Source: Chlorops oryzae (taxonomy: Eukaryota > Arthropoda > Insecta > Diptera > Chloropidae). From it: DNA of 64,000 nucleotides. Numbering within the stretch: the stretch's first letter is position 1; every line of letters begins with the position of its first letter. The stretch is from positions 19,528,571 through 19,592,570 of the forward strand of contig CM035806.1 of NCBI GenBank assembly GCA_020466095.1, in the 5' to 3' direction. The notes below the pieces were generated by a model. It saw only the letters and a program-made list of their open reading frames with translations. It did not search any database and was not told the DNA's origin. Position numbers and translations under genes: made by a program. Below are positions 1 to 11,463 of this stretch, one piece after another.

Positions 1-9
1 TACTCCATC

Positions 10-245
10 TTAATTTGCCAACGAATGCTTTTTTAGCATTAAGCTGTCATTGAAAAGAAACCACTCCCACATCTAACTACGAGTAAAACTACTGTGGGGT
101 CAATTAGACGTCAATTGTCCCATATGTACTAATTGGCCTTGGAGTGCTCAGCTACTCCACGAATAGACCAACTTTGGTCAATTAGAGGTCAATTGTTCCA
201 CATGTGCCAGTTGGTGTAATTTTTTAACTACACTTCGATAGCTTC
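10..245 (+). repeat. Dispersed repeat family, copy 1
   Basis: This stretch matches two other places in the window: about 4040-4245 on the opposite strand and about 57165-57975. Shared landmarks are CTTAATTTGCCAAC, then CCACTCCCACATCTAACTAC, then GTCAATTAGA and GTCAATTGTCCCATAT. No coding potential is seen. The family is not identified. Confidence 0.6.
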
Positions 246-1232
246 ACCGGTGAAAACGCAGATTATCCTTAGCATGGCCAATGTTACTTTATTGGAGAGA
301 GGTGTTTTTTTTTTTTTTTTAGATTAAGACTGGTAATGTAATAATCGATTCCTACGATTTAGTTAGGAGATATCGATAGGGATACGATTTGATTGTTCAC
401 TAACAAAAACAAGACATCCTTTCAACTACTTGCGGCTTCTTGGTCTGCAGGGGGCAAAAGTCTGAATACGGAGGGCTCTATAGTAAAAAATATTATTATT
501 ATTTGTGTATTGCGCCTTAATAAATTAAGACGCAATCTTTAAAAAAAATAAGAGGCGCTAGCTTCCGAGGCTATCGGCCTAGTAAAAAATATATTTGGCA
601 TTAAGGCTCCTGACTATGGCTTACTGCTTAATCAAAAGACTGATTGCCAGCGGAGAAAGGTAGCAGGGCATTTCCAGCTCACACGGCCTTACATGTCATA
701 CCTTTTGCCGTTACATTTTTGCTTTAAGTCCAGTACATATTATAGTATGGTAACAAAATAAAAAAAAAAAGATCTTAACTACAATTTGATTATTCATCAT
801 GCGATCCCAGCGTTATGTTCTTCGTGGGCTTGGATTGAAGCTCAAGGTCTAATAAACGGTCCGAATTCTCGATTCCAAGGCGACTTATTAAGTTTTCCAT
901 TTAAGAAAGCACATGCACTGGTTTAGTAGGTTGGTTAGGCTATTGCCCAGGTTGTATTCTTTGCTCCATCGATAGGCAGTGGTTGCTATAACTTTCTAAA
1001 TTCTTACAAAAAATGTTTAGTTCAATTAAACGGAGATTGAGTTTCTACAACGAAAAAATTTCATATATTATTAACCCATCTTAAGCCTATTAAAAATCAA
1101 AAATTCAAGAACAATCAATCATAAAAAAAAACAGCTTTCTCTACAATTAGTCTATGTACAATACGAAAAACAAAAACAAAAAACAAAAGAAGTCTTTTTT
1201 CACGTAGTTTCGAATGCCTTATGACTAACGCT
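246..1232. other. Intergenic, no gene seen
   Basis: AT-rich sequence with several A and T homopolymers. No ORF with family features, no tRNA and no terminal repeats were recognised. The part nearest 1232 should hold the 3' UTR of the gene transcribed leftward from 2289. Confidence 0.4.
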
Positions 1233-2289
1233 TCAATTTGGATCCATTTGTGCAACGGACTCGCGCCAGTTACGTTTGATGACATCGATTAGTTGCAGAC
1301 ACCATTGAGTCTTCGAAATATAATTTGCAACGAAAAGCAGAATAACCGACCAAGCTAGGATTAGTGTGTAGTCGATTTGCTCAACTGGATCCAATGGCAG
1401 TGGCCCTAGCTTGAGGAGTTCAGTTTCATTTGCAGACAATTCGATTGGCTTTATGCCGGTATGCCTAGTCACGAAGGCTGCAAATGTTCCTACTTCGCTA
1501 AAGAATTTTACAATTGGCCGACCCTGGTGGAATAGCAACAACGTTGGTAGCCCGATAATACCGAATTCCGTGTTGAAGCTTATAAACTCGAACGCATCAA
1601 TAGCCGCAATGCGCAATGTGGGGAACAATGCTAAAAGCGTACGAATTTTTTTACATCAAAAATAATAATCGCCTCTTTTAAATTTTAACTAACCTGGAAG
1701 TACATTGGCATAGGGTGCAACTTGTGCGCAACTAAGACTTGTCGGCGTGTAGAAGAGGACCACAACACACGAGCCAGGCTCGTGGCGTTTTGTGGAGTTA
1801 CCAATTGGTTTCAGTAGCGCTAGAATCTGATTAACGTCCTGCATAATTAAGAGCTTTCCGGTCGAATTAAACACTTCCGTTGTATTCTGCAGGCATTTCA
1901 CAAGTATGGGAGGCTTTTTTGGGATTTCATCGTTCCATTGTGGTAATAAATGTTGAATGTACTTGTCATCCGGAGCACACTGGACAAAGTCGTTTGAGAT
2001 ATGGTAAAGAAAATCGTAGTGGCATTGTCCTCGCGACAGTCCCAGCTCTTCCAATGTCATATTTTCAATATCTTTGTATTTATTCGTTAGTTTCTTGTAG
2101 AAGCCACCCACGCCAAGGAAATTCATTATTGATTGCAACGCCGTCAAATCGGAACCAAGGCATAGGAGGGATGTTGCTGAAAGGGGAGAAAAACGAATAG
2201 TCGAAATTCGAACGTTAACTAATTATTGTATTGCAGCAGTTAATTGCCTTACCTAATGCGGATAGCAAGAAAACTTTAAACAGCAACAT
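1233..2289 (-). CDS. TXNDC15-like thioredoxin-domain membrane protein
   Basis: Three exons on the minus strand: 2289-2253 (ATG and signal peptide MLLFKVFLLSALG), 2176-1694 and 1630-1233. Splice phases agree (1 and 1), giving 305 residues. The middle holds a thioredoxin-like fold, with FYTPTSLSCAQVAPYA at the position of the active-site helix and GLPTLLLFHQGRP as the cis-proline strand. Near the C-terminus is one membrane span (LILAWSVILLFVANYI) followed by a short basic tail. The site has only one cysteine, so a classical CxxC disulfide exchange seems unlikely. The pattern (signal peptide, degenerate thioredoxin domain, GPLPL motif, C-terminal span) matches TXNDC15, a secretory-pathway membrane protein linked to cilia and Hedgehog signalling in vertebrates. 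Function in the fly is inferred only from the family. Confidence 0.85.
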
Positions 2290-2989
2290 GTCGTTAAATA
2301 AGAGAAATACTTTAGTAATTTACATATACTACTTAGGCTGCAAAATAATTGTGTATTAAATCCAAGTAATACCCAATGAAATCGTAGTAGCTTTTCGCTT
2401 TTTGGGCATATGAATAGCCAGATAACTTGTGACACACTGCGACAGACAGGCGGCCATTGTACTTCATTTGCATGTATGTTTATATACGAATATAGATATC
2501 TTTAAATTAACGTTACAAAATAGAATAGACTTTTCATAACAATCAATTTTTCATAGGCAATACAGAGTCCTAACGTTGAAATTGTCCATTTATTTGCCTG
2601 TGAGCCATATGTAGGGTGTATACTTATCGACCATGACCCGTTCGTACAATTTCTATTTGGTTCGAAAGCAGCTGATATAAATTAACTTGCTCGAGTTATA
2701 ACCTAGATTTTTCTTCGCTGCTACAAGTTATAATCTAGTTCTCGAATTGTAAAGCAGCCCTTACACAATCACGTTTTCTTGCAGTCATGTTCGGTGCGAT
2801 GAAAAGAATGCACAATTTATTGATTTTTCTCCTTGCGTGGCACGCAGGCATCCTTGTGTAACCGAAGCCATACACGCTCAAATAAATTTTGAAAATTTGC
2901 TTGCAAGCACAGCATATTTGACCGTAAGTGGCACTGCTTGCAATCGTCGTCACGTACACGTGTTTTCACGTTCACGACTTAAGTTTTTG
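2290..2989. other. Intergenic, upstream of the TXNDC15-like gene
   Basis: This should contain the promoter of the leftward gene at 2289, but no clear TATA box or initiator was recognised. From about 2930 short CACGTxCACGTG stretches lead into the hairpin repeat family that follows. Confidence 0.35.
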
Positions 2990-3251
2990 CACAGACATTT
3001 CTGTTATAAAAAGCGAGAGAGATAGAGCAAAGATTTAAGACGCGAACGTGCACGTGTTTTCACGTTCGCATCTTAAGTCTCTGCGCAGAGAGTTCTGTTA
3101 TAAAAAGCGAAGGAGATAGAGCAAAGACTAAAGACGTGAACGTGTTCTTCAAAGTCTTTGCCAACTTTGAGTGGGCGTGGCACAAAGAATAGGCGTGGCA
3201 GCGTTACGAAGTTAAACTTTTCCAACATTGGGGCACAACAGCAAGCTACAT
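2990..3251. repeat. Hairpin repeat family (CACGTTCGCGTCTTAAG), left part
   Basis: Contains units that read TTCACGTTCGCxTCTTAAG, then GCAGAxxGTTCTGTTATAAA, then GAGCAAAGACTxAAGACG, so each unit folds on itself. The same unit occurs at 5280-5365, 37705-38500 and 41400-41510. The flank GCGTTACGAAGTTAAACTTT is shared, on the other strand, with 38350-38375. It is cut at 3251 by the element at 3252-4932. Confidence 0.7.
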
Positions 3252-4932
3252 ATGGGCATTTCCACAGAAATGTCAACCACAGTTAAAAAATTCAAAGCCT
3301 ATAAAAGTATGTTGTTATAACATATATTTATAGAAAATCGATCAAATTTTACTAATCTGAACATATTCCACATATATTCATAACACATTTAGAAATATTC
3401 AAATGCAAAGTCGCACAAGTGCAAAAGTTATGTTTTGAATATTTCTCTTCCCGTTTTGTTTTGATTAATGTTCGTAATAACATCCACTATGCTGTGATAT
3501 TCGCACTTTTAAATATCGTTTTATATTTGAGGAATGTAAGAAAAATGCAAAGGGAACGATGCAAGCGCCAATTAAGATAAATTTTTTCTTTACTTTATCG
3601 TTTATTTCGTTGTAGCGTGCGACATTGAAAAATAACATTTGTTATCAGTGAGTCAAAGGTGTTTGTGCAACGCGCCTCAAATATTCGCAGCAAACAGCAA
3701 TTTGTATTGCAATTAAATAAAAAAAATTTTGTTGCAAAATAATCAACGCTTTGGCCCTGAGACATATTTGAAGTTTGTAGCGTGCGACATCGTTAGTGTA
3801 AAATTTATAAATTTCGCACCCTTGCTCCTAAACCCATTTCAAATTTTTTATTTTCAACCACATTTTTCTGCAAGAAACTCAACACCTAGAAAATTTATGT
3901 TTATATAGACTGATGCAGTAGTCGATTAAGAATAAACTAAGTTAAGAAAAATAATTATTTTTTGCAAGTTTCAATAGAGAATGAATGATTGTTTCAGAAA
4001 TGCGAAATTTTGAGTTGTACCGATTTAGTAGCAAGGGTGCGATAGGTCAACTTACCGAAAAGGAGTACTCTGAGTTACCCCAGAACATGACTAGTCAAAA
4101 TGTAGAGTATTTTGTGTAAGACAACTGACCTCTAATTCACCACAGTAGGTCTATTCGTGGAGTAGTTAAATGTGGGAGTGGTAATGCCTCAATGACAAGC
4201 CAATGTTAAAAATACAGTTTGAAGCATCGGTTGGCATATTAAGAGGGCAGTCCTGAAGGAGCTAGGACTGCATATTTCATTAAAAAATCTTTATTTAATT
4301 TAAGTAATACTATTCACAGTTAAGTTAGTTTCTATTCTTTATTTTTTATGTAAAGGATAAATATTCTTATTTATTTTTTTTTTTCTTTGTTGAAGATATT
4401 TTAAGTTTATAAATTATAATATTTGTTGTGAAAATTAATATATTGAAAACATTAAAAGTCATTTATCATCATCTTCTCCATGTCCAATTAAATGAAAAAT
4501 ACACATTAAATTAAAACGTATGATGCAACAAAATGTAGCATTCGACATGTAGCGTTCGACAGTGATTAAAATAAAATAAAAAACTAAACTGTTTAATATT
4601 TTTGAATCAAATAAAAACCAGTTCTAAGATTCATCAATGTACAATATTACAAAATTAGTCGCATTAAAATATTGCCTCAAGTTTCGCTGAAATCAGTGGT
4701 TGAACTGTTCGCCTCAAAACTGACTTCTGTTTTTGTAGCGTGCGAATGCCTTAGTTTTTTGTAATTATCTTGAAAACGAACAATTTCCAGAAATCAACCT
4801 TAGCACCAATTACAGTGCTAGTCAAGAGCTATAACTTCCGCCATTTGTCCAAATAAAAAACAATTTTCGTATATTTCTTTTTCCACTGAGAATGCGTGCG
4901 AATGTCGCGTTCGACATCATGGAAATGCCCAT
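3252..4932. mobile_element. DNA element with ATGGGCATTTCCA ends, inserted in the hairpin repeat
   Basis: The ends are ATGGGCATTTCCA at 3252 and its inverse TGGAAATGCCCAT ending at 4932. The flanks join into sequence that is uninterrupted at about 38315-38345 (other strand), which therefore serves as the empty site. Inside, a short motif close to GTAGCGTGCGACAT recurs near 3611, 3776, 4552, 4734 and 4895. It also contains a reverse copy of the dispersed repeat (about 4040-4245). No transposase ORF is present, so it is non-autonomous. The superfamily is unknown. Confidence 0.65.
4040..4245 (-). repeat. Dispersed repeat family, copy 2
   Basis: Reverse-strand match to the repeat at 10-245 and 57165-57975, with GTGGGAGTGG ending at 4181 and AAGCATCGGTTGGCATATTAAG just after. 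It lies inside the element at 3252-4932, so it either jumped into that element or is part of it. Confidence 0.55.
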
Positions 4933-5365
4933 ATGTTCCGAATTTTAACACTGGGTTCAAAATTGTAGAATTTGGGTCCACCCCTTTTCATGGAAGTGGG
5001 GGTTGAGGTGGTTTGATATCGAATTTTTTTTTTGGAATTTCATAGATATTTGCAAAGAAACGTCCATACCAATTTTCATTGGTCTAGGGAAACTCCTTCT
5101 ATCAATTACCAAGAAATGTATGGAGGTCAAGCACTCGATCCGTACGCGTGAATTGTTTTTCTAACATTATCCTCACATTTGTACTGGATATTGGTACTGA
5201 GAGCATCTATGTAAATATATGCACTTACGTTCTTCTAATTAGGGGCTGTCTATTGATTACGTAATATATTTATTACGGTTTTCACGTTCGCGTCTTGAGT
5301 TTTTGCGCAGACGGTTCTGTTATAAAAAGCAAGAGAGATATAGCAAAGACTCAAGACGGCAACAA
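4933..5365. repeat. Hairpin repeat family, right part
   Basis: Continues the family after the insertion: ATGTTCCGAATTTTAACAC, a unique middle, then TTAGGGGCTGTC near 5242 and a CACGTTCGCGTCTTGAG hairpin unit at 5284-5356. The same order of blocks, inverted, is found at 38030-38345. Confidence 0.65.
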
Positions 5366-5649
5366 AACCACTGTAAGCTAGTGTAATGAAAATCAACGAG
5401 AGCTTCTGATTCGAGCGACACAAATCCCCTCCTGCTGATCGTACTGGCAATCGCTCAGAGCTGCACTATCGAAACACTGCCGACGTAACCTAATTACGGA
5501 CAACTAAAATATACATAGATTATATACATACTTATGTGTATAGATTATTAACTGAAAAATATGAGCTGTCAAGACAATCCCTTTTCACAGAGTCCACTGG
5601 CTTCTCATTCAATTTCGAATTTCAGTTGGTCGCGAGCTTTTCAATCAAA

Positions 5650-6994
5650 ATGTTATCGGAAGTTGTACCGAAAAGTTTTCCGGAAAATCTTTTAAAAAGA
5701 GATTGGTCTCAGCGAAGAAGCTATGTTTTCCACATGAAACAAGCTTTTATTGATCGAGTTCATGACTTCGAAGTGAGAGATGATGATATTTGGATAGTAA
5801 CCTTACCAAAATCTGGTACGACTTGGATGCAGGAAATGGTTTGGCTCTTAATGAATAATTGCGATTTCGAGAAAGCCCTCAACGAACCATTGGAATTGCG
5901 ATCACCATTTTTAGAGTGTGTTCTGTTTTAATTTTTTTTTTTAAAGTGATTTCTATGAAGCTCTCGTTTAACGTTAGAATATTCATAGATTCCTGAATTT
6001 ACTTGCCGAAGAACCAACAGAGTACTTTGAAAAATTAAAAGCCCTTAAAGGTCCACGTATAATAAAATCGCATTTACCGTTAGAATTGCTTCCCAATCAG
6101 CTTTGGATGAAAAAGCCCAAGGTGAACAGAATTCTAAATTATAACTGATATTATTATTATTATTATTAATATTTTTATTATTGTTAATAATTAACTAAAA
6201 CAATAAGATTTCTTCTTATTTATAATAGATTAAATCTTGAATGTTCTAGAGCGGAATCTCGAGGTAATTCGGATTCCCCGTCAATCTTGGTAAAGGGAAA
6301 TTAATCACATGAATTTGAGAATTGAATTTATTAGCCGGCAAAGGGAAGAAAATCACATACCTGTCACATATTTTTATTAAAAATTTTTTAAGGCCTTATC
6401 CTCCCATTAAAAAAAATTATATGTAAAACAACTGATCTTAAAAACGGGAATAAAGAAGACATTCGCCTTCTGGACGGCGGGTTAAAATAATATGTATAAT
6501 CGCACTTCAAATTACAGATAATCCGCTTTTGATGTTGATCATCCTATTATTCAAAGAATTCGATCGTCTAGTTACCTTTCTCTCTCTCGTTCTCTCAACC
6601 TCTCTCACTCTTTCACCCTAGCTTTCTCACTCTCTCTCATCTCTTCTCTATAATTCTCTCTCTTCTCTCACCCTCGCTCTATCTCGTTATCTCTCTTTCT
6701 TTCCTAGCTTTCTATCTCTCTCAACCTCGCTCTAACTCTCTCTCTCACCCCCTCGCTCTATCTCTCTTATCTCACTTTCTCTCTCTATCTTCTTTCTCTC
6801 AACCTTCTCACTCTTTCACCCTAGCTTTCTTCTCGTTCTCACTATCTCTCATCCCGTTCTCCTCGATCATCTCTTCTTCTCTCTCTCGTTCTCTCACCCT
6901 CTCTCTATCTCGTTACCTCACCCTCTCTCTCTTTCACCCTAGCTTTCTCACTCTCTCTCATCCTTCTCTCTCTCTCTCTCACCCTCGCTCTCTC

Positions 6995-7032
<38 letters not shown>

Positions 7033-7181
7033 CCTCTCTCTCCTCTCTCTCCCTCTTTCTCCTCTTTCTCTCTCTCTTCTCTTCTCCTTCTCTCTTTCTC
7101 TTCTCTCTCTCTCTCATCTCTCTCTTTCTCTCTATCTTCTCTCTCTATCTTTGCTCTCTCTCTCTTTCTCTCTCTACTCTC

Positions 7182-7231
<50 letters not shown>

Positions 7232-10200
7232 CTCTCTATTTAAGCACTATTTCCTTTCTATTCAGTTATGGAAGTTCGACTTATGTACGTACAGTGACCA
7301 TGGAAAAACGTGAGCGAATAAAAACCGAGAGATATCACGTTTTCCAGATAGTTCAGGTTTTCACATGTAATGGTTTTACTTGTGGTCTATAAAAAGACAT
7401 TTTCTTCCATGTTATCATCTTTTTGCTTCTAATACAGATAAGATTGCATTTTTGAAATATACCCACATACATACCATGGCCATGGCTGACTGCAGCAGAA
7501 AATAAAAGGTTTAATTCAGTGTCATTTCATCTAGAAATATTGAAATAGTTTCTATTCTCGTTTTACATCTTCTACATTGGGTTTTCACGTTTCACGTTTT
7601 CGAGCTGCCAATGTAATAGAAAAATCCATGATCACGTTTTGGGGTAGTTTACGTTTTGGGGGGACATAAAGTTTTCCAGCGTTCAGTGCGATTTAATTTC
7701 TTATTTTCTAATTGTAAGGCATTTTAAGTTGATTCGATTATTCGAGTAACTACTGAAATCCCTTTTCAGCTCATATATGTCTTCCGTAATCCTAAAGACG
7801 CTTTGGTATCTGCGTTTCATTTTCGCAAGAATTTCGCCACCAACCGTATCAATGACGATTTGGTTGGCTTTATGGAGCAAAGATATGACCAAGAAATTGA
7901 AACGAATTCGATGTGGAATCATGTTCTCGATTTCTATGAATTGAAAAAAGAGCCCTGGATTCATTACACCAGCTTCGAAAGAATGAAAAAGGATCTTCGC
8001 AATGAAATTCAAGCAATTTGCGAATTTTTAAACGTTCGAATCAACGAAGACACAATGGCCAGATTACTGAAGCATCTATCGTTTGAGGAAATGAAAAGTG
8101 AGTACATACAACCAGAACTGGGTTAATGCACAAAAATAGCTAATGAAGGAAAAACAATTGTTCATCTTCAAAGATAATCCACAGTGTAATCATCTATACG
8201 AATTTGAAGCTTTTCGCAAGAAAACCGGCATTGAAATCCATAATAAGAGTCGGTAAGTGGCTGCGTTTAAAAAGAAATGTATAGTGTAAATTGATACAGA
8301 TCCAACCCATTTTGGACCGAGGAAATTTTTTTTTAATTTTAGAAAATTAAAATCTTTCGAAGCATGCATTATAACTAGGGAAACCAAAACTTTTGAAATT
8401 GAGACCTAAAAGTATGCACATCAATACTTATTGAGTATGTTAATGAGGAGCTTAGTTCCAGCATTTAGATGATCCGCAAAATTCGATAATACCCCTCTGA
8501 AGGTGTATATAAATAGGAGTGTTTTCAAAAAAGCAACGGAAAAATTTGAAAACATTGACATGCATATTATATAGGTCTCAATTTAAATATTTGCGGTTGC
8601 CCTGATAATGATCAGGGCTCGAATTTTGTTGCATTTATAAATTTAAAGCATACTTTATGGAGTAAAAATTTTATTCAACTCACATAAAATTAAGATTCAA
8701 ATCGATTTTTAAATTCAATATGAGTTTTTTTGTGAAGCTAGAAATGCGGTTTGAATTTCAACTTCGCTAAACTTATTCGCAAAATGTTGGTAAGAAAAAT
8801 TTTTGCCCCATAAAGTATGCTTTAAATTTATAAACGCAGCAAAATCCGAGCCCTTAGATTCCCATTGGTGGCAGTGTCCTTGCAATATCATTTTTAATAA
8901 AAAAATTTTCAATATTGTTTATCCGCAAAAACTAATTAAGTTAGAAATCTAAAACAAATGGCGACTAATAGTTGATAAGACAAGTTCACTGAAAGAAATT
9001 TTTTTTGCAAAAAAAAAAAAAAAAAAATTAAAATTACTTATAAATTTTTTCAGTGCATTCAGAGTATCGCGACAATTTCTGGTGATGTTAAAAAAATATC
9101 TCCGATTGTTACTTTTCTATTTAACCGTGTCTAACTTTGCCATTGACGTGAGAATAGTAAAATATTAAACGATCTACGAGGTATAGCCATAAGGAGAAGC
9201 GAAAAAGTGCGCAACTTAATCCTCGGCCATACGTTTCGAGATCGATTAGCAAATTGATCTGTAGCCGATCTAGGAAAACTGAGTTTATTATTTAGATTAT
9301 CAAGTTAAGGATGATCGAAAATCAGTGTTAATACCATAAAACCAGGTGTGCCCTGAGTGAGCTCGAATTTATTTCAAAAGCCAATTAATCAAGCCCCATT
9401 ATTGATGTCCCGCACCATGATGTGCTTGGGCACAGAATGTGAGATGGATTTTTCTCTTTAAATTAACTGTTGGATGGATTTAAAATAGGCCTATTACCAG
9501 TGGCGTGTCTAGAGAAATACTGCTTTAATAGTGCTTATATTTTCCACAGTGGTATATTGAACAATTATAAGACATTAACCCAAAAATTTTTGGGGGGGGC
9601 TAGAGGAAGTTTAGAGAGTTATGGACCAAAAACCAAAAAAATCCGAAAAATTTATGGCGTCCGATTTGGATGAAAATTTATATATAGAATAAGCGAAAAA
9701 TGCTTAGAATTTTGGCGTCAAAATTTTTTCAAGAAACCGATTACAACTAGTCTAGTTAGGGTCTAGTTCCAAACTGGTCCAGAAAGGACCAGTTTTTTTA
9801 AAAAATTTTAGTGCTGAAATTCTTAGAATTTTTTACTTATTCTATATATAAATTTTCATCCAAATCGGACGCCATAAATTTTTCGGATTTTTTTGGTTTT
9901 TGGTCCATAACTCTCTAAACTTCCTCTAGCCCCCCCCCAAAAATTTTTGGGTTAATGTCTTATAATTGTTCAATATACCACTGTGGAAAATATAAGCACT
10001 ATCAAAGCAGTATTTCTCTGGACACGCCACTGCCTATTACCTCAACCTCAACCCCAATGAAAAGGATATTTGCTTTCATTGAAATTCGATTTGGATTCTT
10101 TTTTAGTTTCATCCGTAAAGGCGAAGTCGGCAGTCACAGGGAGGAGCTTCCCGCAAATCTGATCGAGAAATTTGATCAATGGATCGACAAAAGTCTTGGA

Positions 10201-10239
10201 CCGAAAAATTTAACATTAAATGAATTGTTACTGTTATAA
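5650..10239 (+). CDS. Cytosolic sulfotransferase (SULT1/St family)
   Basis: Five exons with matching phases: 5650-5915, 5989-6121, 7770-8097, 8174-8252 and 10107-10239, giving 312 residues, normal for the family. These enzymes move sulfate from PAPS to small hydroxyl or amine acceptors in the cytosol. The PAPS 5'-phosphosulfate loop is TLPKSGTTWMQE, the catalytic histidine is in IKSHLPLELLP, and the 3'-phosphate motif is YVFRNPKDALVSAFHF. The C-terminal motif is RKGEVGSHR; the usual RKGxxGxWK tryptophan-lysine is replaced by histidine-arginine. Introns 2 and 4 carry CT repeats and a hAT foldback. An AATAAA lies at about 10275. Drosophila St1-St4 are the nearest known relatives; the substrate cannot be read from the sequence. 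Confidence 0.9.
6571..7245. repeat. CT-rich microsatellite tract
   Basis: Roughly 670 bases of imperfect CT repeats (TCTCTC broken by TTTC, CCTC and TATC) inside intron 2 of the sulfotransferase. The acidic or basic ORFs seen in it are low-complexity artefacts. Confidence 0.95.
8613..8854. repeat. Foldback repeat in sulfotransferase intron 4
   Basis: An imperfect inverted repeat: CAGGGCTCGAATTTTGTTGC at 8613 pairs with GCAGCAAAATCCGAGCCCTT ending near 8854, and the pairing continues inward through CATACTTTATGG. No certain target duplication was found. Confidence 0.65.
9490..10040. mobile_element. hAT-type foldback MITE with 8-bp target duplication
   Basis: The element spans 9498-10032 (535 bp). 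It starts CAGTGGCGTGTC and ends GACACGCCACTG, and is flanked on both sides by CCTATTAC (9490-9497 and 10033-10040). The inverted arms are long, about 210 bp each, with a small central loop. It has no coding capacity. An 8-bp duplication and CAG-type ends are the hAT hallmark. It sits 66 bp before the last sulfotransferase exon. Confidence 0.93.
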
Positions 10240-10500
10240 TTTTTTTTATCAGCTTCTATTTTTTTCGAAATCGTAATAAAAATTTTTTCAGTGAAAAAAA
10301 TTAAAGTAAAATTAAAATAAAAATTAATACATTTTCCTTTATGTATGTATGGTAGGTATGTATGCATGTATTAATGTATGTATGCATTGAATTTGCTCTA
10401 AAACGGGCTACTTTGAAAGTAAATAGAAAAATTAAAATAAAATATATATAAAAAAAAAAAAAAAAAAAAACAGTCCATTTCAGCGATTCAAAAGCGATGC

Positions 10501-11156
10501 TCAAGCAGTTGTCATCTCAACTTTGCGTGCGTTCTCCTCCTTGCTTGAGGGGCCAGTTTGAGAGATGGGGACGACGCGTTCACTGTTTGGTGGCGGTAGC
10601 TTCTTAATTGGTGCGGTTAGAGTGAGGAGACCATCGGATGATAACGATGAGGTCACATTATCGGGATTGACATCACTGGGTAGCATATAGCGTCTTGAGA
10701 ATTGTCTGGACACATAGCCGTGCTCATCTTGTTTCTCCTCGTGTTTTCCCTCGACAATAACGAATTTATCGGTGACCTTAACTGTGATTTCATTTGGTGC
10801 GAATTGTTGAACATCCAATATAACTTCGAATTTCTCATTGTCAATATTGAGTGTTGAGCCGGACTCCTGTTTCGATAGGGCATTCTGGGAGCGGAACCAC
10901 GGACGCAAATAGCCCGAACGCATGACTGTGGGACGCGAGCTCCAAACCGATGACAATAGATCGTCGCGTCTGAAAAGAGGATTTTTTTTTTCCCGTTAAT
11001 TGAAATTAATTCAAATTAATATATTAAAATAAAACGCAATGGCATTTCTACTCACTTTAGTCCGGTGCCGAAATGTTGATCCAAGAGGCGCGATGTGCGC
11101 GTTGGAAATTCGAAATCATCCCACCAATCACGGAACATTAGAGGAACTACAGACAT
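10501..11156 (-). CDS. l(2)efl: Small heat-shock protein, l(2)efl orthologue
   Basis: Two exons, 11156-11056 and 10969-10501, with agreeing phase, give 189 residues. The N-terminus MSVVPLMFRDWWDDFEFP and the alpha-crystallin domain (FEVILDVQQFAPNEITVKV, then GKHEEKQDEHGYVSRQF, then SLSSDGLLTLTAP) match Drosophila lethal(2) essential for life nearly throughout. The C-terminal tail carries RVVPISQTGPSSKEENARKV. These proteins are ATP-independent chaperones that hold unfolding clients in oligomers in the cytosol. The single small intron of 86 bp lies before the domain. A TATA box lies upstream at 11458-11463. A partial heat-shock element (TTCGCGAA at 11737) is further upstream, but it is not a full three-unit site. 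Confidence 0.95.
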
Positions 11157-11423
11157 CTACCGGCAACAATGAAAGAAAACGAGAAAAGCCAGAGAAAATT
11201 TGTAATACGAAAATTAATAGGAAACAGCAACAACAAGAACGACAACAACAACAACAACAAAAATATGGGCGTAAAATGGCACAAATAGATTTGAAGTCCA
11301 CAGTGCACAGTAGTCTCGGTGGCTTTGGTTCTTAGTATAGCGGTCTTTCGCAGGAATCGATGAGGAATTCTTGTGTTTATTTCATTAGAAAATAAACAGA
11401 ATTGGAAAAATCAATTCACGCCG

Positions 11424-11463
11424 AATGAACGAACCAGCGATCGAGACTGCTGTACGATTTATA
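11424..11463 (-). promoter_or_regulatory. Likely core promoter of l(2)efl
   Basis: On the minus strand the sequence reads CTCTATAAATCG, with TATAAA at 11463-11458, followed about 35 bases later by a TCATT initiator-like pentamer near 11428-11424. This would give a leader of about 270 bases before the ATG at 11156. The position is inferred from motif spacing only. Confidence 0.5.

Noticed and set aside
6905..7117. Arg-Glu rich ORF on the minus strand
   Set aside because: CT-repeat artefact inside the sulfotransferase intron.
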